Source: Woeseiaceae bacterium
GTDB taxonomy: Bacteria > Pseudomonadota > Gammaproteobacteria > Steroidobacterales > Woeseiaceae
Assembly: GCA_022866645.1 (NCBI GenBank)
Contig: JALHUQ010000124.1
Location: forward strand, 1-20,958
Direction of reading: 5' to 3'
Length of the DNA stretch: 20,958 bases
The first letter of the stretch is position 1. Each line of letters opens with the position of its first letter. Positions 7,362 to 15,213 of this stretch are shown here, in pieces. The notes beneath the pieces were generated by a model. That model worked only from the letters and a program-made list of their open reading frames with translations. It ran no database searches and was not told the DNA's origin. The position numbers and the translations under genes were made by a program.

Positions 7362-9467
7362 ATGAAAACATCACTCCTCTTGTTGATTCCGGCGCTCGCT
7401 CTGGCGGCCTGTTCTGGCGAAAAAGAAACGTCAATTACGCCCATAGCAGAGAAAAGACCGGTAACGCTCGAACAACACGGCGATAGCCGGATCGATGATT
7501 ACTATTGGCTACGCGAGCGCGAAAATCCGGAGGTGATTGACTACCTGGAGGCCGAAAACGCTTACACCGACGTAGCGCTGGCGCCGTTCTCAGGTCTGCA
7601 AGGCATTTTGTTCGATGAAATGAAGTCACGGATGAAACAGGACGATGAGTCGGTACCGTATCGTATCGGTGAATACTTCTATTACGTCCGCTACGAAGAG
7701 GGCGGAGAATATCCGATCTACGCTCGCAAGAAGGGCTCGCTGACCGCACCTGAGCAAGTCCTGCTCGACGTCAATAAGCTCGCCGGTGATGCTGAATTCT
7801 TCTCTGTCAGGGGTTTTTCTGTGAGTCCGGATGGCAGCACCGCGGCTTATGGTGTGGATACCGTCGGTCGGCGATTCTACGACCTGTATTTTATTGACCT
7901 TGAAAGCGGCAGGTCTTTGTCCGATAAAATCGGGGACACGACCGGCAATTTCGAATGGGCCAACGACAACCAGACGATACTTTACAGCAGGCAGCATCCG
8001 GACACCCTGCGCTGGTACCAGGTTTTCCGTCATCGCCTTGGCGGCTCCGATGACGCTCTTGTTTATGAAGAGCAGGACGAGGAAAACGATCTCTTTCTGT
8101 CGAAGTCGACTTCGTCCGCCTATTTCTATCTGACCAGCGCTCAGACGGTCTCTACCGAGGTTCGTTACCTGTCAGCAAACTCGCCGACGGATGAGCCTGT
8201 CGTTTTTTTGCGCCGGGCAGAGGGACATGAATATCACGTAACGGACGGACTGGATCGCTTTTACGTTATCACCAACGACGGCGCTAAAAACTTTAAGTTG
8301 ATGGAGACACCCCTTGACGACACGTCCCGGGAAGCCTGGAAAGAAGTCATCGGGCACCGCGACAACGCGTTGCTGGAGGACGTCGAGGTCTTCAAAGATT
8401 ATCTCGTGGCTTCGATTACCGAAGACGGGTTGACGCAGATGGAAGTAGTCGAGCGCAAATCAGGCGCGCTCAGTCGACTGGCATTTGACGAGTCGGTTTA
8501 CACCGCGTACTCAAGTGATAACCACGAATTCGATACGGCGCTGTTTCGTTACACCTACGAGTCGATGACGACCCCTGAGTCGACCTATGATTACAATCTT
8601 GAAACCCGGTCTCACCGCCTGTTGAAAGAGCAGGCTGTCGGGGGCGGCTTCAATCGCGGCGACTACCAGACGGAGCGCCTGTTCGCGACCGCCAGAGACG
8701 GAACTCCGGTGCCGATCTCAGTCGTCTACCGCAAGGGACTGAAAAAGGACGGCAAGAACCCGTTGCTGCAATATGCTTACGGTTCCTACGGCAGTAGCTC
8801 GTATCCGTATTTCAGTTCCGACCGCCTGAGCCTGCTGGATCGAGGCTTCGTCTACGCGATTGCGCACATTCGCGGTGGCTCGGAGATGGGACGAGATTGG
8901 TACTTCGATGGTCGACAACTGAAGAAGAAAAACACGTTTACAGATTTTATCGATGTGTCGAAATTTCTTATCGAAGAAGGCTACACGTCTCCAGATCATC
9001 TCTATGCTCTCGGTGGCAGCGCGGGTGGTTTGTTGATGGGCGCAGTACTGAACATGGCACCGGAGTACTACAAGGGCGTGATCGCTGCGGTGCCGTTTGT
9101 CGATGTTGTTACGACAATGCTGGACTCCGAAATCCCGCTAACATCCAGCGAGTGGGACGAATGGGGCGACCCCAGAGAAAAAGAATTTTACGAATACATG
9201 TTGTCCTACTCGCCTTACGACAACGTTGCGAAGATGAATTACCCGAACATCCTGGTAACGACCGGGCTGCATGATTCTCAGGTGCAGTATTGGGAGCCCG
9301 CAAAATGGGTCGCCAAACTTCGCGGGTACAAGACCGACAACAATTTGTTGCTGCTGAAAACCAACATGTCTGCGGGCCACGGTGGAAAAACCGGCCGCTT
9401 CCGTCGCATTGAAGATACCTCGCTTTACTACGCATTCTTCATTGGTCTCGAGGGTATTCGCGAGTAG
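7362..9467 (+). CDS. ptrB: Oligopeptidase B (S9A family), lipoprotein form
   Basis: A serine peptidase of the prolyl oligopeptidase family that cuts peptides after basic residues. The catalytic triad is visible: Ser553 in GGSAGG, Asp638 in GLHDSQV, His673 in SAGHGG. The N-terminal RIDDYYWLRER and the AHIRGGSEMGRDWY block identify the oligopeptidase B branch. I place the start at 7362, not at the in-frame ATG at 7305. From 7362 the protein opens with a lipoprotein signal (MKTSLLLLIPALALAACSG, lipobox Cys16), and the earlier start would overlap the DUF945 gene. The 701 residues fit the family. The E. coli enzyme is cytoplasmic, so a lipidated copy points to action in the periplasm. It follows the DUF945 gene by 19 bases; the gene beyond is convergent, only 13 bases away. 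Confidence 0.93.
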   Translation: MKTSLLLLIPALALAACSGEKETSITPIAEKRPVTLEQHGDSRIDDYYWLRERENPEVIDYLEAENAYTDVALAPFSGLQGILFDEMKSRMKQDDESVPYRIGEYFYYVRYEEGGEYPIYARKKGSLTAPEQVLLDVNKLAGDAEFFSVRGFSVSPDGSTAAYGVDTVGRRFYDLYFIDLESGRSLSDKIGDTTGNFEWANDNQTILYSRQHPDTLRWYQVFRHRLGGSDDALVYEEQDEENDLFLSKSTSSAYFYLTSAQTVSTEVRYLSANSPTDEPVVFLRRAEGHEYHVTDGLDRFYVITNDGAKNFKLMETPLDDTSREAWKEVIGHRDNALLEDVEVFKDYLVASITEDGLTQMEVVERKSGALSRLAFDESVYTAYSSDNHEFDTALFRYTYESMTTPESTYDYNLETRSHRLLKEQAVGGGFNRGDYQTERLFATARDGTPVPISVVYRKGLKKDGKNPLLQYAYGSYGSSSYPYFSSDRLSLLDRGFVYAIAHIRGGSEMGRDWYFDGRQLKKKNTFTDFIDVSKFLIEEGYTSPDHLYALGGSAGGLLMGAVLNMAPEYYKGVIAAVPFVDVVTTMLDSEIPLTSSEWDEWGDPREKEFYEYMLSYSPYDNVAKMNYPNILVTTGLHDSQVQYWEPAKWVAKLRGYKTDNNLLLLKTNMSAGHGGKTGRFRRIEDTSLYYAFFIGLEGIRE

Positions 9468-9480
9468 GGCGGGTTTTCGT

Positions 9481-11028
9481 TCAGTAGCTAACGCTGAAGA
9501 ACACCATCGGGCCGTGATGGCGTATTTTGAGATAGCCATTGACGTCACTGTCGCGTGAGGACAGTTTCAGTCCGTAATAATTGTACGCAAAGCCGACAGA
9601 GACGTTCTCACCGAGCTGGCGCTGAAGATCGAGCATCGCATAATTTAACGAGCCCTCGTAGCGGTCGAAGTCCGTGCGAAAAAACTGCAGCTTCGCACCG
9701 AGCGCCGTCTTCTCACCGAGGAAAACGGAGGCTTGGGCGCCGATAACCGGCAACGGCGTGCCCGCTATCGATTGCGCCGTCTGGCCTGTCGGGTCGGTCG
9801 TGATGTCCGTATCGAGACTTATGATATGCAGCCCGGCCATAACAGCCAATTCGAGCTGTGCATTTCTGATCAGGGAATAGGCGTAACCTGCGCGGAATAC
9901 TTTTGCATCGACTCCGACGTTTACGTCAGTGCCGGCTGGAAACAGCTCATCGCCAAATTCGAGATCGTTCTTTAACGTGGTTGTAGAGCGCCGACCCAGT
10001 TCAAAATAGCCAAACTCGAGCCGGTGGTAGTGAGCAAAACGGAGGGTCGCATCGACCTGGAGCACGGTTTCCTCGTCAGGTGCGCCGAGGTAGTCTTCAA
10101 TATCCACTTCGAAACCAGGAACACCATCGACGGTGTCCTTCGTGACCTTGGTGTCGATGGTGTCGAGGAAGCCGCTGATGCGAAGCTCGAATTGTGGCGC
10201 TCGTGGTGCGCTTCCATCGTATTCGCGCGGCTGAAACACGTTCGCGTTGTAGGCCAGGGCAACGTTCGCCGAGAACACCTGATCACGATCGACAATTGGG
10301 CTCGCCGTAATGTCGGAGTCGAGTCTTTCCAGCCCGAGGTTTCCCATCAGTAGCCACCTGTCGCTGAGTGCATAGCCCCATTGCAGATTGACCGACACGT
10401 TCGTGGCCGCGCTCGCCTGAAAGGCCGGTCGCGTCGCCGTGGCTTCAGCTGGCGTCACGGAATAATAGTAGTCGGCGTAGTCGGCGTTTTGGTGAGTGAT
10501 GTCTATCGAGGGCACGAAATAACCGCGCGACCACCCTTTCGGTATCTGGAAGGACAGCTCACTCACCGACCCGTCGTGTCGATTGGTCGGTTCGAAAAAG
10601 GTCGTTAGATTGATGTGCACGGGCCAGCCGCGCCAGCCGATCGTTGGTCCCGCTTCCAGCGTCCATTTGCGAGCCGAAATTCCGAGCAGATCGTCCGTCT
10701 CAAAATCGCCGAAACCGAGGGTCTGGATCCGGCCAATTGCGCCGAGCTGCCAGCCGTTTTCAGTGACCCAGCGAACACCGAGTCCGCCGCCCCGAATCAA
10801 CAGCCAGTCATCTGTCAGTGCGGCGGGTCTGAAAGACGTAAGGAGGGGATATAAAATGCTGCTGTCTTTCGCGCCACTGTAGAGATTCTGCTTGCCCGAA
10901 ATACTGATGCCGAGCGCATAGTTGTTCAGATCGTAGTTGCGGACGTAGTCGACCAGCGAGTCTGAATGTGCCCATTCGGAACTGAGTAAAAGACAGCTCA
11001 GTGCCGCTGCGCGCCACATGCGATTCAT
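9481..11028 (-). CDS. Outer-membrane beta-barrel protein, MipA/OmpV-like N-terminal half plus second barrel
   Basis: A 515-residue exported protein: signal peptide (residues 1-22, cut near AHS), alternating beta-strand pattern throughout, and C-terminal ...MVFFSVSY ending in an aromatic residue, as needed for outer-membrane insertion. Residues about 30-265 resemble MipA/OmpV proteins (RGGGLGVRWVTENGWQLGA, DYYYSVTPAEA), which are normally about 250 residues and end as this half does (FSANVALAYNANVF). Residues about 278-515 look like a second barrel with its own strands. Two start ATGs are possible (11028 and 11019); neither has a strong ribosome site. It lies 27 bases after the broken lipoprotein gene and is probably co-transcribed with it. 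Function unknown. Confidence 0.72.
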   Translation of the reverse strand: MNRMWRAAALSCLLLSSEWAHSDSLVDYVRNYDLNNYALGISISGKQNLYSGAKDSSILYPLLTSFRPAALTDDWLLIRGGGLGVRWVTENGWQLGAIGRIQTLGFGDFETDDLLGISARKWTLEAGPTIGWRGWPVHINLTTFFEPTNRHDGSVSELSFQIPKGWSRGYFVPSIDITHQNADYADYYYSVTPAEATATRPAFQASAATNVSVNLQWGYALSDRWLLMGNLGLERLDSDITASPIVDRDQVFSANVALAYNANVFQPREYDGSAPRAPQFELRISGFLDTIDTKVTKDTVDGVPGFEVDIEDYLGAPDEETVLQVDATLRFAHYHRLEFGYFELGRRSTTTLKNDLEFGDELFPAGTDVNVGVDAKVFRAGYAYSLIRNAQLELAVMAGLHIISLDTDITTDPTGQTAQSIAGTPLPVIGAQASVFLGEKTALGAKLQFFRTDFDRYEGSLNYAMLDLQRQLGENVSVGFAYNYYGLKLSSRDSDVNGYLKIRHHGPMVFFSVSY

Positions 11029-11055
11029 AACGGAGGTGGCCCGTCCTGTTTTGGG

Positions 11056-11705
11056 TTAACGCGCGAGCAGTCCGTCGCGCCGCATGTTCGAGGTGATTCC
11101 TTTCGCCTCACTAACAATAATCGAGTAAATCCGATCGTGGATCGCGTCCTGGGCAACCTTTGAGGTGGACTCGATTGCCCAAACCGGCTCCTGACGGGCC
11201 ACCGAGATCAGTTGGGTCGCCAGCCTGACCGCGTGATTAAACTCGACCGTCTGTGGCTCTACGTACATCGTCGCATTGATTGCGTACACGTTGTAATAGT
11301 AGGTCGAGTCCAGGCTGTACTTGTATCGAGTGTTGTCGTCCTTCTTGATCTTCGCGTCGGACTCAAAGCTGACCAGGCGACTGACCAAACGGCATCCGCG
11401 CCGATTTTATCGACCATTGCGACAAACGTTTCCCGGGTGGCCGGTGTCAGGGAGTTCATCATAGTGGTACTCGCAACCGCCTCGGTCCCGAAGCCGGACA
11501 GCTGATCAACTATTTCTTTCTCGAGATAGCGGCGCGTATCGAATGAATCAAACAGGGCTACAACCAACACCTTCTTATAGGGCGCGTCTGCCGACTTTGG
11601 CAGGTCCATGACCCGAACAACCTGGGAGCTGGCTGCACAGGCACCGAGCACGATAGCGAGCCCCGAAATCAACAGGATTTTCCGCAGGATAGATGTCAAA
11701 AACAA
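11056..11705 (-). pseudogene. Lipoprotein of unknown function, broken by a one-base frameshift
   Basis: Begins at TTG (11705), with GAGGG seven bases upstream, as a lipoprotein (LRKILLISGLAIVLGACAAS; lipobox LGAC, Cys23). The first frame is convincing to residue 106 (FVAMVDKIGADAV), then runs into an arginine/threonine-rich stretch. The neighbouring frame carries on sensibly from VSRLVSFESDAKIKKDDN to the stop at 11056. The frames join if one T is added to the T run (AAA on the plus strand at 11387-11389), giving ...DAVLVSRLVSFE... and a protein of about 216 residues. No slippery heptamer is present, so this is a mutation or a homopolymer sequencing error. The tail contains tyrosine-rich (STYYYNVYAINATMY) and helical segments; I do not recognise the family. 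Upstream of the outer-membrane protein gene, same strand. Confidence 0.68.
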
Positions 11706-11850
11706 GGTGAAACCCTCGGTAGAATTGAAATTAATAGACGCATCATGCTTATAACGGGATAAAAATGATAGGGGCGCTGGCCGGCCCTCTTTGTCCGGTG
11801 GTGCAGGGGCATTTCAACATCTTATTGGTTCTGGTTGCCTGCTATCGCGG

Positions 11851-11859
11851 TGATATAGT
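11851..11859 (+). promoter_or_regulatory. Extended -10 promoter for the exported protein / ion channel pair
   Basis: TGATATAGT is an extended -10 element (TGn plus TATAGT, five of six consensus). There is no good -35 box at 17 bases, which extended -10 promoters do not need. It lies about 35 bases before the GTG start in the 188-base gap between divergent genes. AT-rich stretches near 11730-11770 may hold the promoter of the opposite operon, but I could not define it. Confidence 0.45.
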
Positions 11860-11893
11860 GACGCTGGTTTCTTGCTAATAAGGTGGTTTCATC

Positions 11894-12391
11894 GTGATCA
11901 CGAATAGTGCGCCCGGCTTCCAAACGGGCATGGCAACACTCCTTCTGCTCTTGATAAGCGGGTCCGTATTCGGCCAAACACATGATCCGGAAGCCCTGGC
12001 GGCGGCCAGAGCTGAGCTGCAAGCGGAGCGCCAGGAAATTCTGCGCCAGGAACTGCGATTGACGGAAAGCGAATCTTTATCGTTTTGGCCAATCTACGAT
12101 AATTACCGGCGCGACATGATGCAGGTGCGAGACCGCCAGGTGGAGATGATTACTGGCTATTTGCAGGCCTATGACTCAGGCGAGCTCAGCGATAGCTATG
12201 CCGACAAGCTGCTGAAAGATTACTTCACGATCGAAAATGATGTACTGAAAGTAAAGAAGAAATACCTGCCAAAATTTAGAAAAAATCTGTCTGCGTTACA
12301 CGTCGCGCGTTTTTATCAGCTCGAGAACAAAATTGACGCGGAAATTGACGTCAATCTCTCGGACATGATTCCGCTTGTGGACCCTGGTTAG
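11894..12391 (+). CDS. Small exported helical protein, unknown function
   Basis: A 165-residue protein starting at GTG, with AAGGTGG seven to ten bases upstream. A hydrophobic segment (MATLLLLLISGSVFG) followed by QTHDPEA suggests a cleaved signal peptide; the internal ATG at 11930 could be an alternative start. The mature part is charged and almost wholly helical, with ELRLTESESLSFWPIYDNYRRDM, a long Lys-rich centre (VLKVKKKYLPKFRKNL), and a QLENKIDAEIDVNL tail. It is reminiscent of Spy/CpxP-like periplasmic helical proteins that share an LTxxQ-type region, but the match is loose and no function is claimed. The stop is seven bases before the ion-channel gene, so the two form an operon. Confidence 0.65.
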   Translation: MITNSAPGFQTGMATLLLLLISGSVFGQTHDPEALAAARAELQAERQEILRQELRLTESESLSFWPIYDNYRRDMMQVRDRQVEMITGYLQAYDSGELSDSYADKLLKDYFTIENDVLKVKKKYLPKFRKNLSALHVARFYQLENKIDAEIDVNLSDMIPLVDPG

Positions 12392-12398
12392 GTCAGAC

Positions 12399-13448
12399 AT
12401 GCGATCCGATCAACATCGAAAGTTGCTGTCGGCAGCGCTACTCGCAATAAGTGTGTCGGCGCTGTTTGCGTGCACAGCGGTCGAGGCTGCGGCCCCCGGC
12501 CCAGCCGCCTGTAGCCTCGGTGAATATCAACGTTCGGCTCGCCCGGATGCCGCGGGCACAGCGACAACGGTGTCGCTCGGACTACTATTGGCGGACCTGA
12601 TAGCCATCAGCGACACTGATCAAACCGTCACGCTGAATGTGCTGCTGACCATGGAGTGGACTGACCATCGCCTTAGCCCGGTTGCGGGCTGTCACTACTC
12701 AGCCGCGGACATCTGGACACCGGATATTCAGTTAACAAACTCAGGGTCCCTGGCATCGCGGCAGCCAGCCGAGCTCGTGATTCAGGACGGCGGCCGGGTT
12801 GTTACCCGCGTCCGCTTCGAAGGTACTGTTTCCAACCCGTGGCACATGAAACGCTTTCCCTTTGACAGCAACAATATTCTGCTTCAACTCGTGAGTCTGC
12901 GATACAGCGCAGCAGAGGTGTCCTTTCTCGTTAACGAGTCCTGGACAGGGCGGCGATCCGTGATGACGGTCCCGAATTGGGACATCGGCAAGCCGACCGC
13001 CAGTGTCAATTCGATAATGATGCCGCTACTCGGGCATGAGGCTTCGCTTTTTTCATTCGAGATTCCCGCGTCGCGGCTCGCCGACTACTACATCTTTAAA
13101 TTCTTTTTTCCGCTGTGCCTGATCGTGATGATGTCGTGGGCCGTTTTCTGGATCAGCCCGGATCATCTCGGAGCACAGATATCGCTGTCCGGAACATCGA
13201 TGCTGACCCTGATCGCATACCAGTTTACGATAAACGACCTGTTGCCCAAGGTTGGATATCTCACGATTATGGATAAATTTGTACTGGTATCATCGATATT
13301 GGTGTTTCTCGCACTGGTGGAGGCGATCACGTCTGGCGCGATGGCGCACGCAGGAAATATCAAAGCCGCTGAAAGGCTTGACCGAATTAGCCGTTGGCTA
13401 TTTCCAGGTGCCTACGCAATTATCGTCCTGGCGACGCTGTTGTCTTGA
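12399..13448 (+). CDS. Prokaryotic pentameric ligand-gated ion channel (GLIC/ELIC-like)
   Basis: A 349-residue inner-membrane receptor-channel of the Cys-loop superfamily. A signal peptide (about 1-31) precedes the periplasmic ligand-binding domain, which has MEWTDHRLSP (85-94), the loop A mark IWTPD (105-109) and FPFDSNN (153-159), the conserved F/YPFD of the pseudo-Cys-loop; the loop cysteines themselves are absent, as usual in bacteria. Four membrane helices follow: M1 about 231-252, pore helix M2 about 257-279 (ISLSGTSMLTLIAYQFTIND), M3 about 293-316, M4 about 332-348. Cys38 and Cys98 could form a disulfide. The ligand cannot be read from sequence. ATG at 12399 has AGG seven bases upstream; an earlier in-frame TTG is less likely. 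The 3' end overlaps the convergent ABC ATPase gene by 29 bases. Confidence 0.9.
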   Translation: MRSDQHRKLLSAALLAISVSALFACTAVEAAAPGPAACSLGEYQRSARPDAAGTATTVSLGLLLADLIAISDTDQTVTLNVLLTMEWTDHRLSPVAGCHYSAADIWTPDIQLTNSGSLASRQPAELVIQDGGRVVTRVRFEGTVSNPWHMKRFPFDSNNILLQLVSLRYSAAEVSFLVNESWTGRRSVMTVPNWDIGKPTASVNSIMMPLLGHEASLFSFEIPASRLADYYIFKFFFPLCLIVMMSWAVFWISPDHLGAQISLSGTSMLTLIAYQFTINDLLPKVGYLTIMDKFVLVSSILVFLALVEAITSGAMAHAGNIKAAERLDRISRWLFPGAYAIIVLATLLS

Positions 13449-15213
13449 CGCCGGGCATCGAGATCCGCAGGTCGATTTCGTCCACCCTGTGGCACGCAAC
13501 CCGCGAACCATCCGCGTCCCGCAGCGCTGGTTTTTTTTCGACACAGATATTAGCTGCGAACGCGCAACGCGGATGAAACGCGCAGCCGGACGGCGGCGTT
13601 AGCGGCGATGGTGTTTCGCCTCTGAGTGGCGCTCTGACCGGCGCAACGCGTGGGTCGGGTACCGGCGACGCATCGAGTAAAGCTTTTGTGTACGGATGAG
13701 ACGGCTTCGAAAACAACTTTGCGGTATCGGCAATCTCGACCAGCCGTCCAAGGTACATCACGGCAACGCGGTGGCTAATCGAACGGACGACCGCCAGATC
13801 GTGCGATATGAAGATTATCGATAACCCGGATTCACGCTGCACATTTTTCAGCAGCTCCAGCACCTGTTGACGAACGGTACCATCAAGCGCGTTTACCGCT
13901 TCGTCGCAAATCAGGATTTTCGGCTCGAGTATCAAAGCGCGAGCGATGGCGACGCGCTGTGCCTGGCCACCCGACAGCTGATGCGGATAACGCCGCAGAT
14001 AGCTTTCGTCCAGACCGACTTTTTTGAGTATGGCGATGACCCGTTCGCTGCGGCCGGCGCGCGATAGTTTTGCTTGATGAACGAGCAACGGCTCGCCAAC
14101 GATGGCCGATACCCGCAACGACGGATTCAGCGCGCTGACCGGGTCCTGAAATACCAGCTGCAAGTCCCTGCGTTGAGACGCCGCGCGTGACTGCACCGGG
14201 CCTTCGAGCGCCTCGCCTGCGTACACCGCCCGACCGGCGCGCATCGGAATCAATCCGAGCAGTGCCCGCACCAGGCTGGATTTTCCGGAACCCGACTCGC
14301 CGACGATCGCGAGCGTTTCTCCCTTGCGTAGCGACAGGCTCACATCCGCGACGGCCACCAGCTGGTCCTTCGCTGCGTTTCGGAAACTCACCGATGCGCC
14401 CTCGACGCCGAGCACCGTTTTTCCGTTGTTCGGTTCCTGAATCTCGCCGCGATCTGTTCGCAGCGCCGCCGCCAGCAGTTTCCTGGTGTGCGGGTTTTCG
14501 GGTGACGAAAATACTGACGTTGTTGCTCCCGACTCGATCAGCTTGCCCGCCTCAAGCACGAGCAATCGCTCGCAGCGACCGGCGACGATGCCGAGATCGT
14601 GTGTGATCAGCAACAGCGCCGTGTCGTCGCGTAGCTCTTCAAGAAGATCCAGAATTTGCGCCTGCACGGTAACGTCGAGTGCTGTCGTTGGCTCATCGGC
14701 GATCAGCAGGTCCGGCTCACAAATCAGGGCGGACGCGATCATCACTCGCTGCCGCATCCCACCCGACAACTCATGCGGGTAAGCGCGAAACTGTCGCTCC
14801 GGGTCCGGCAGACCAACGCGTTGTAACATCGCGATCACCTTCGCGTCGGCATCCTTGTTATTTGCCAGTTCGTGCTGCAGCAAGACCAGCCGCAGTTGCT
14901 GCCCAATTCTGAGATAAGGATTGAGCGCCTGCATCGGGTCCTGAAAAACGATGCCAATGCGGCGGCCACGAACTCGATCCAGCTTCTTGTTGCTCTTGTT
15001 CGCGAGCTCTTCGCCGTCGAAGATGATGCTGCCGGTCAGCTTCGCGTTTCCCGGCAACAGCCCGAGCAACGAGAGTGCCGTTTGCGACTTGCCGGATCCG
15101 GATTCACCGACGATGCCTACCGACTCGCCGCGACTCACTTTGAAGCTCACGCCGTTAACGACCGCGACATCGTTGTATCGAATGTTAAGGTGCTTGACCT
15201 CGAGCAGGCTCAT
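13420..15213 (-). CDS. Fused double ATPase of peptide ABC importer (OppD-OppF type)
   Basis: Two nucleotide-binding domains in one 597-residue chain power the importer, combining what OppD and OppF do as separate proteins (the YejF arrangement). Domain 1 has Walker A GESGSGKS (36-43), signature LSGGMRQR (149-156) and Walker B LLIADEP (169-175). Domain 2 has GESGSGKS (305-312), LSGGQAQR (413-420) and ILICDEA (433-439). In domain 2 the proline after the catalytic Glu, nearly constant in this family, is Ala (DEAVNALDGTV). Cysteines 544, 550, 557 and 574 match the iron-sulfur cluster motif at the C terminus of OppD/DppD proteins. The start overlaps the permease stop by four bases (ATGA). Last gene of the importer operon; it overlaps the channel gene tail to tail. 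Confidence 0.95.
   Translation of the reverse strand: MSLLEVKHLNIRYNDVAVVNGVSFKVSRGESVGIVGESGSGKSQTALSLLGLLPGNAKLTGSIIFDGEELANKSNKKLDRVRGRRIGIVFQDPMQALNPYLRIGQQLRLVLLQHELANNKDADAKVIAMLQRVGLPDPERQFRAYPHELSGGMRQRVMIASALICEPDLLIADEPTTALDVTVQAQILDLLEELRDDTALLLITHDLGIVAGRCERLLVLEAGKLIESGATTSVFSSPENPHTRKLLAAALRTDRGEIQEPNNGKTVLGVEGASVSFRNAAKDQLVAVADVSLSLRKGETLAIVGESGSGKSSLVRALLGLIPMRAGRAVYAGEALEGPVQSRAASQRRDLQLVFQDPVSALNPSLRVSAIVGEPLLVHQAKLSRAGRSERVIAILKKVGLDESYLRRYPHQLSGGQAQRVAIARALILEPKILICDEAVNALDGTVRQQVLELLKNVQRESGLSIIFISHDLAVVRSISHRVAVMYLGRLVEIADTAKLFSKPSHPYTKALLDASPVPDPRVAPVRAPLRGETPSPLTPPSGCAFHPRCAFAANICVEKKPALRDADGSRVACHRVDEIDLRISMPGVKTTASPGR

Noticed and set aside
11380..11395. Programmed -1 ribosomal frameshift in the lipoprotein gene
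   Set aside because: The codons at the junction (GCC GTT TGG) do not form an X XXY YYZ slippery heptamer, and I saw no clear stimulatory hairpin after it.
12399..12500. Lipoprotein signal in the ion channel (LFAC, Cys25)
   Set aside because: Phe at the -2 position is a poor lipobox, and cleavage near AVEAA by signal peptidase I fits better for this receptor family.
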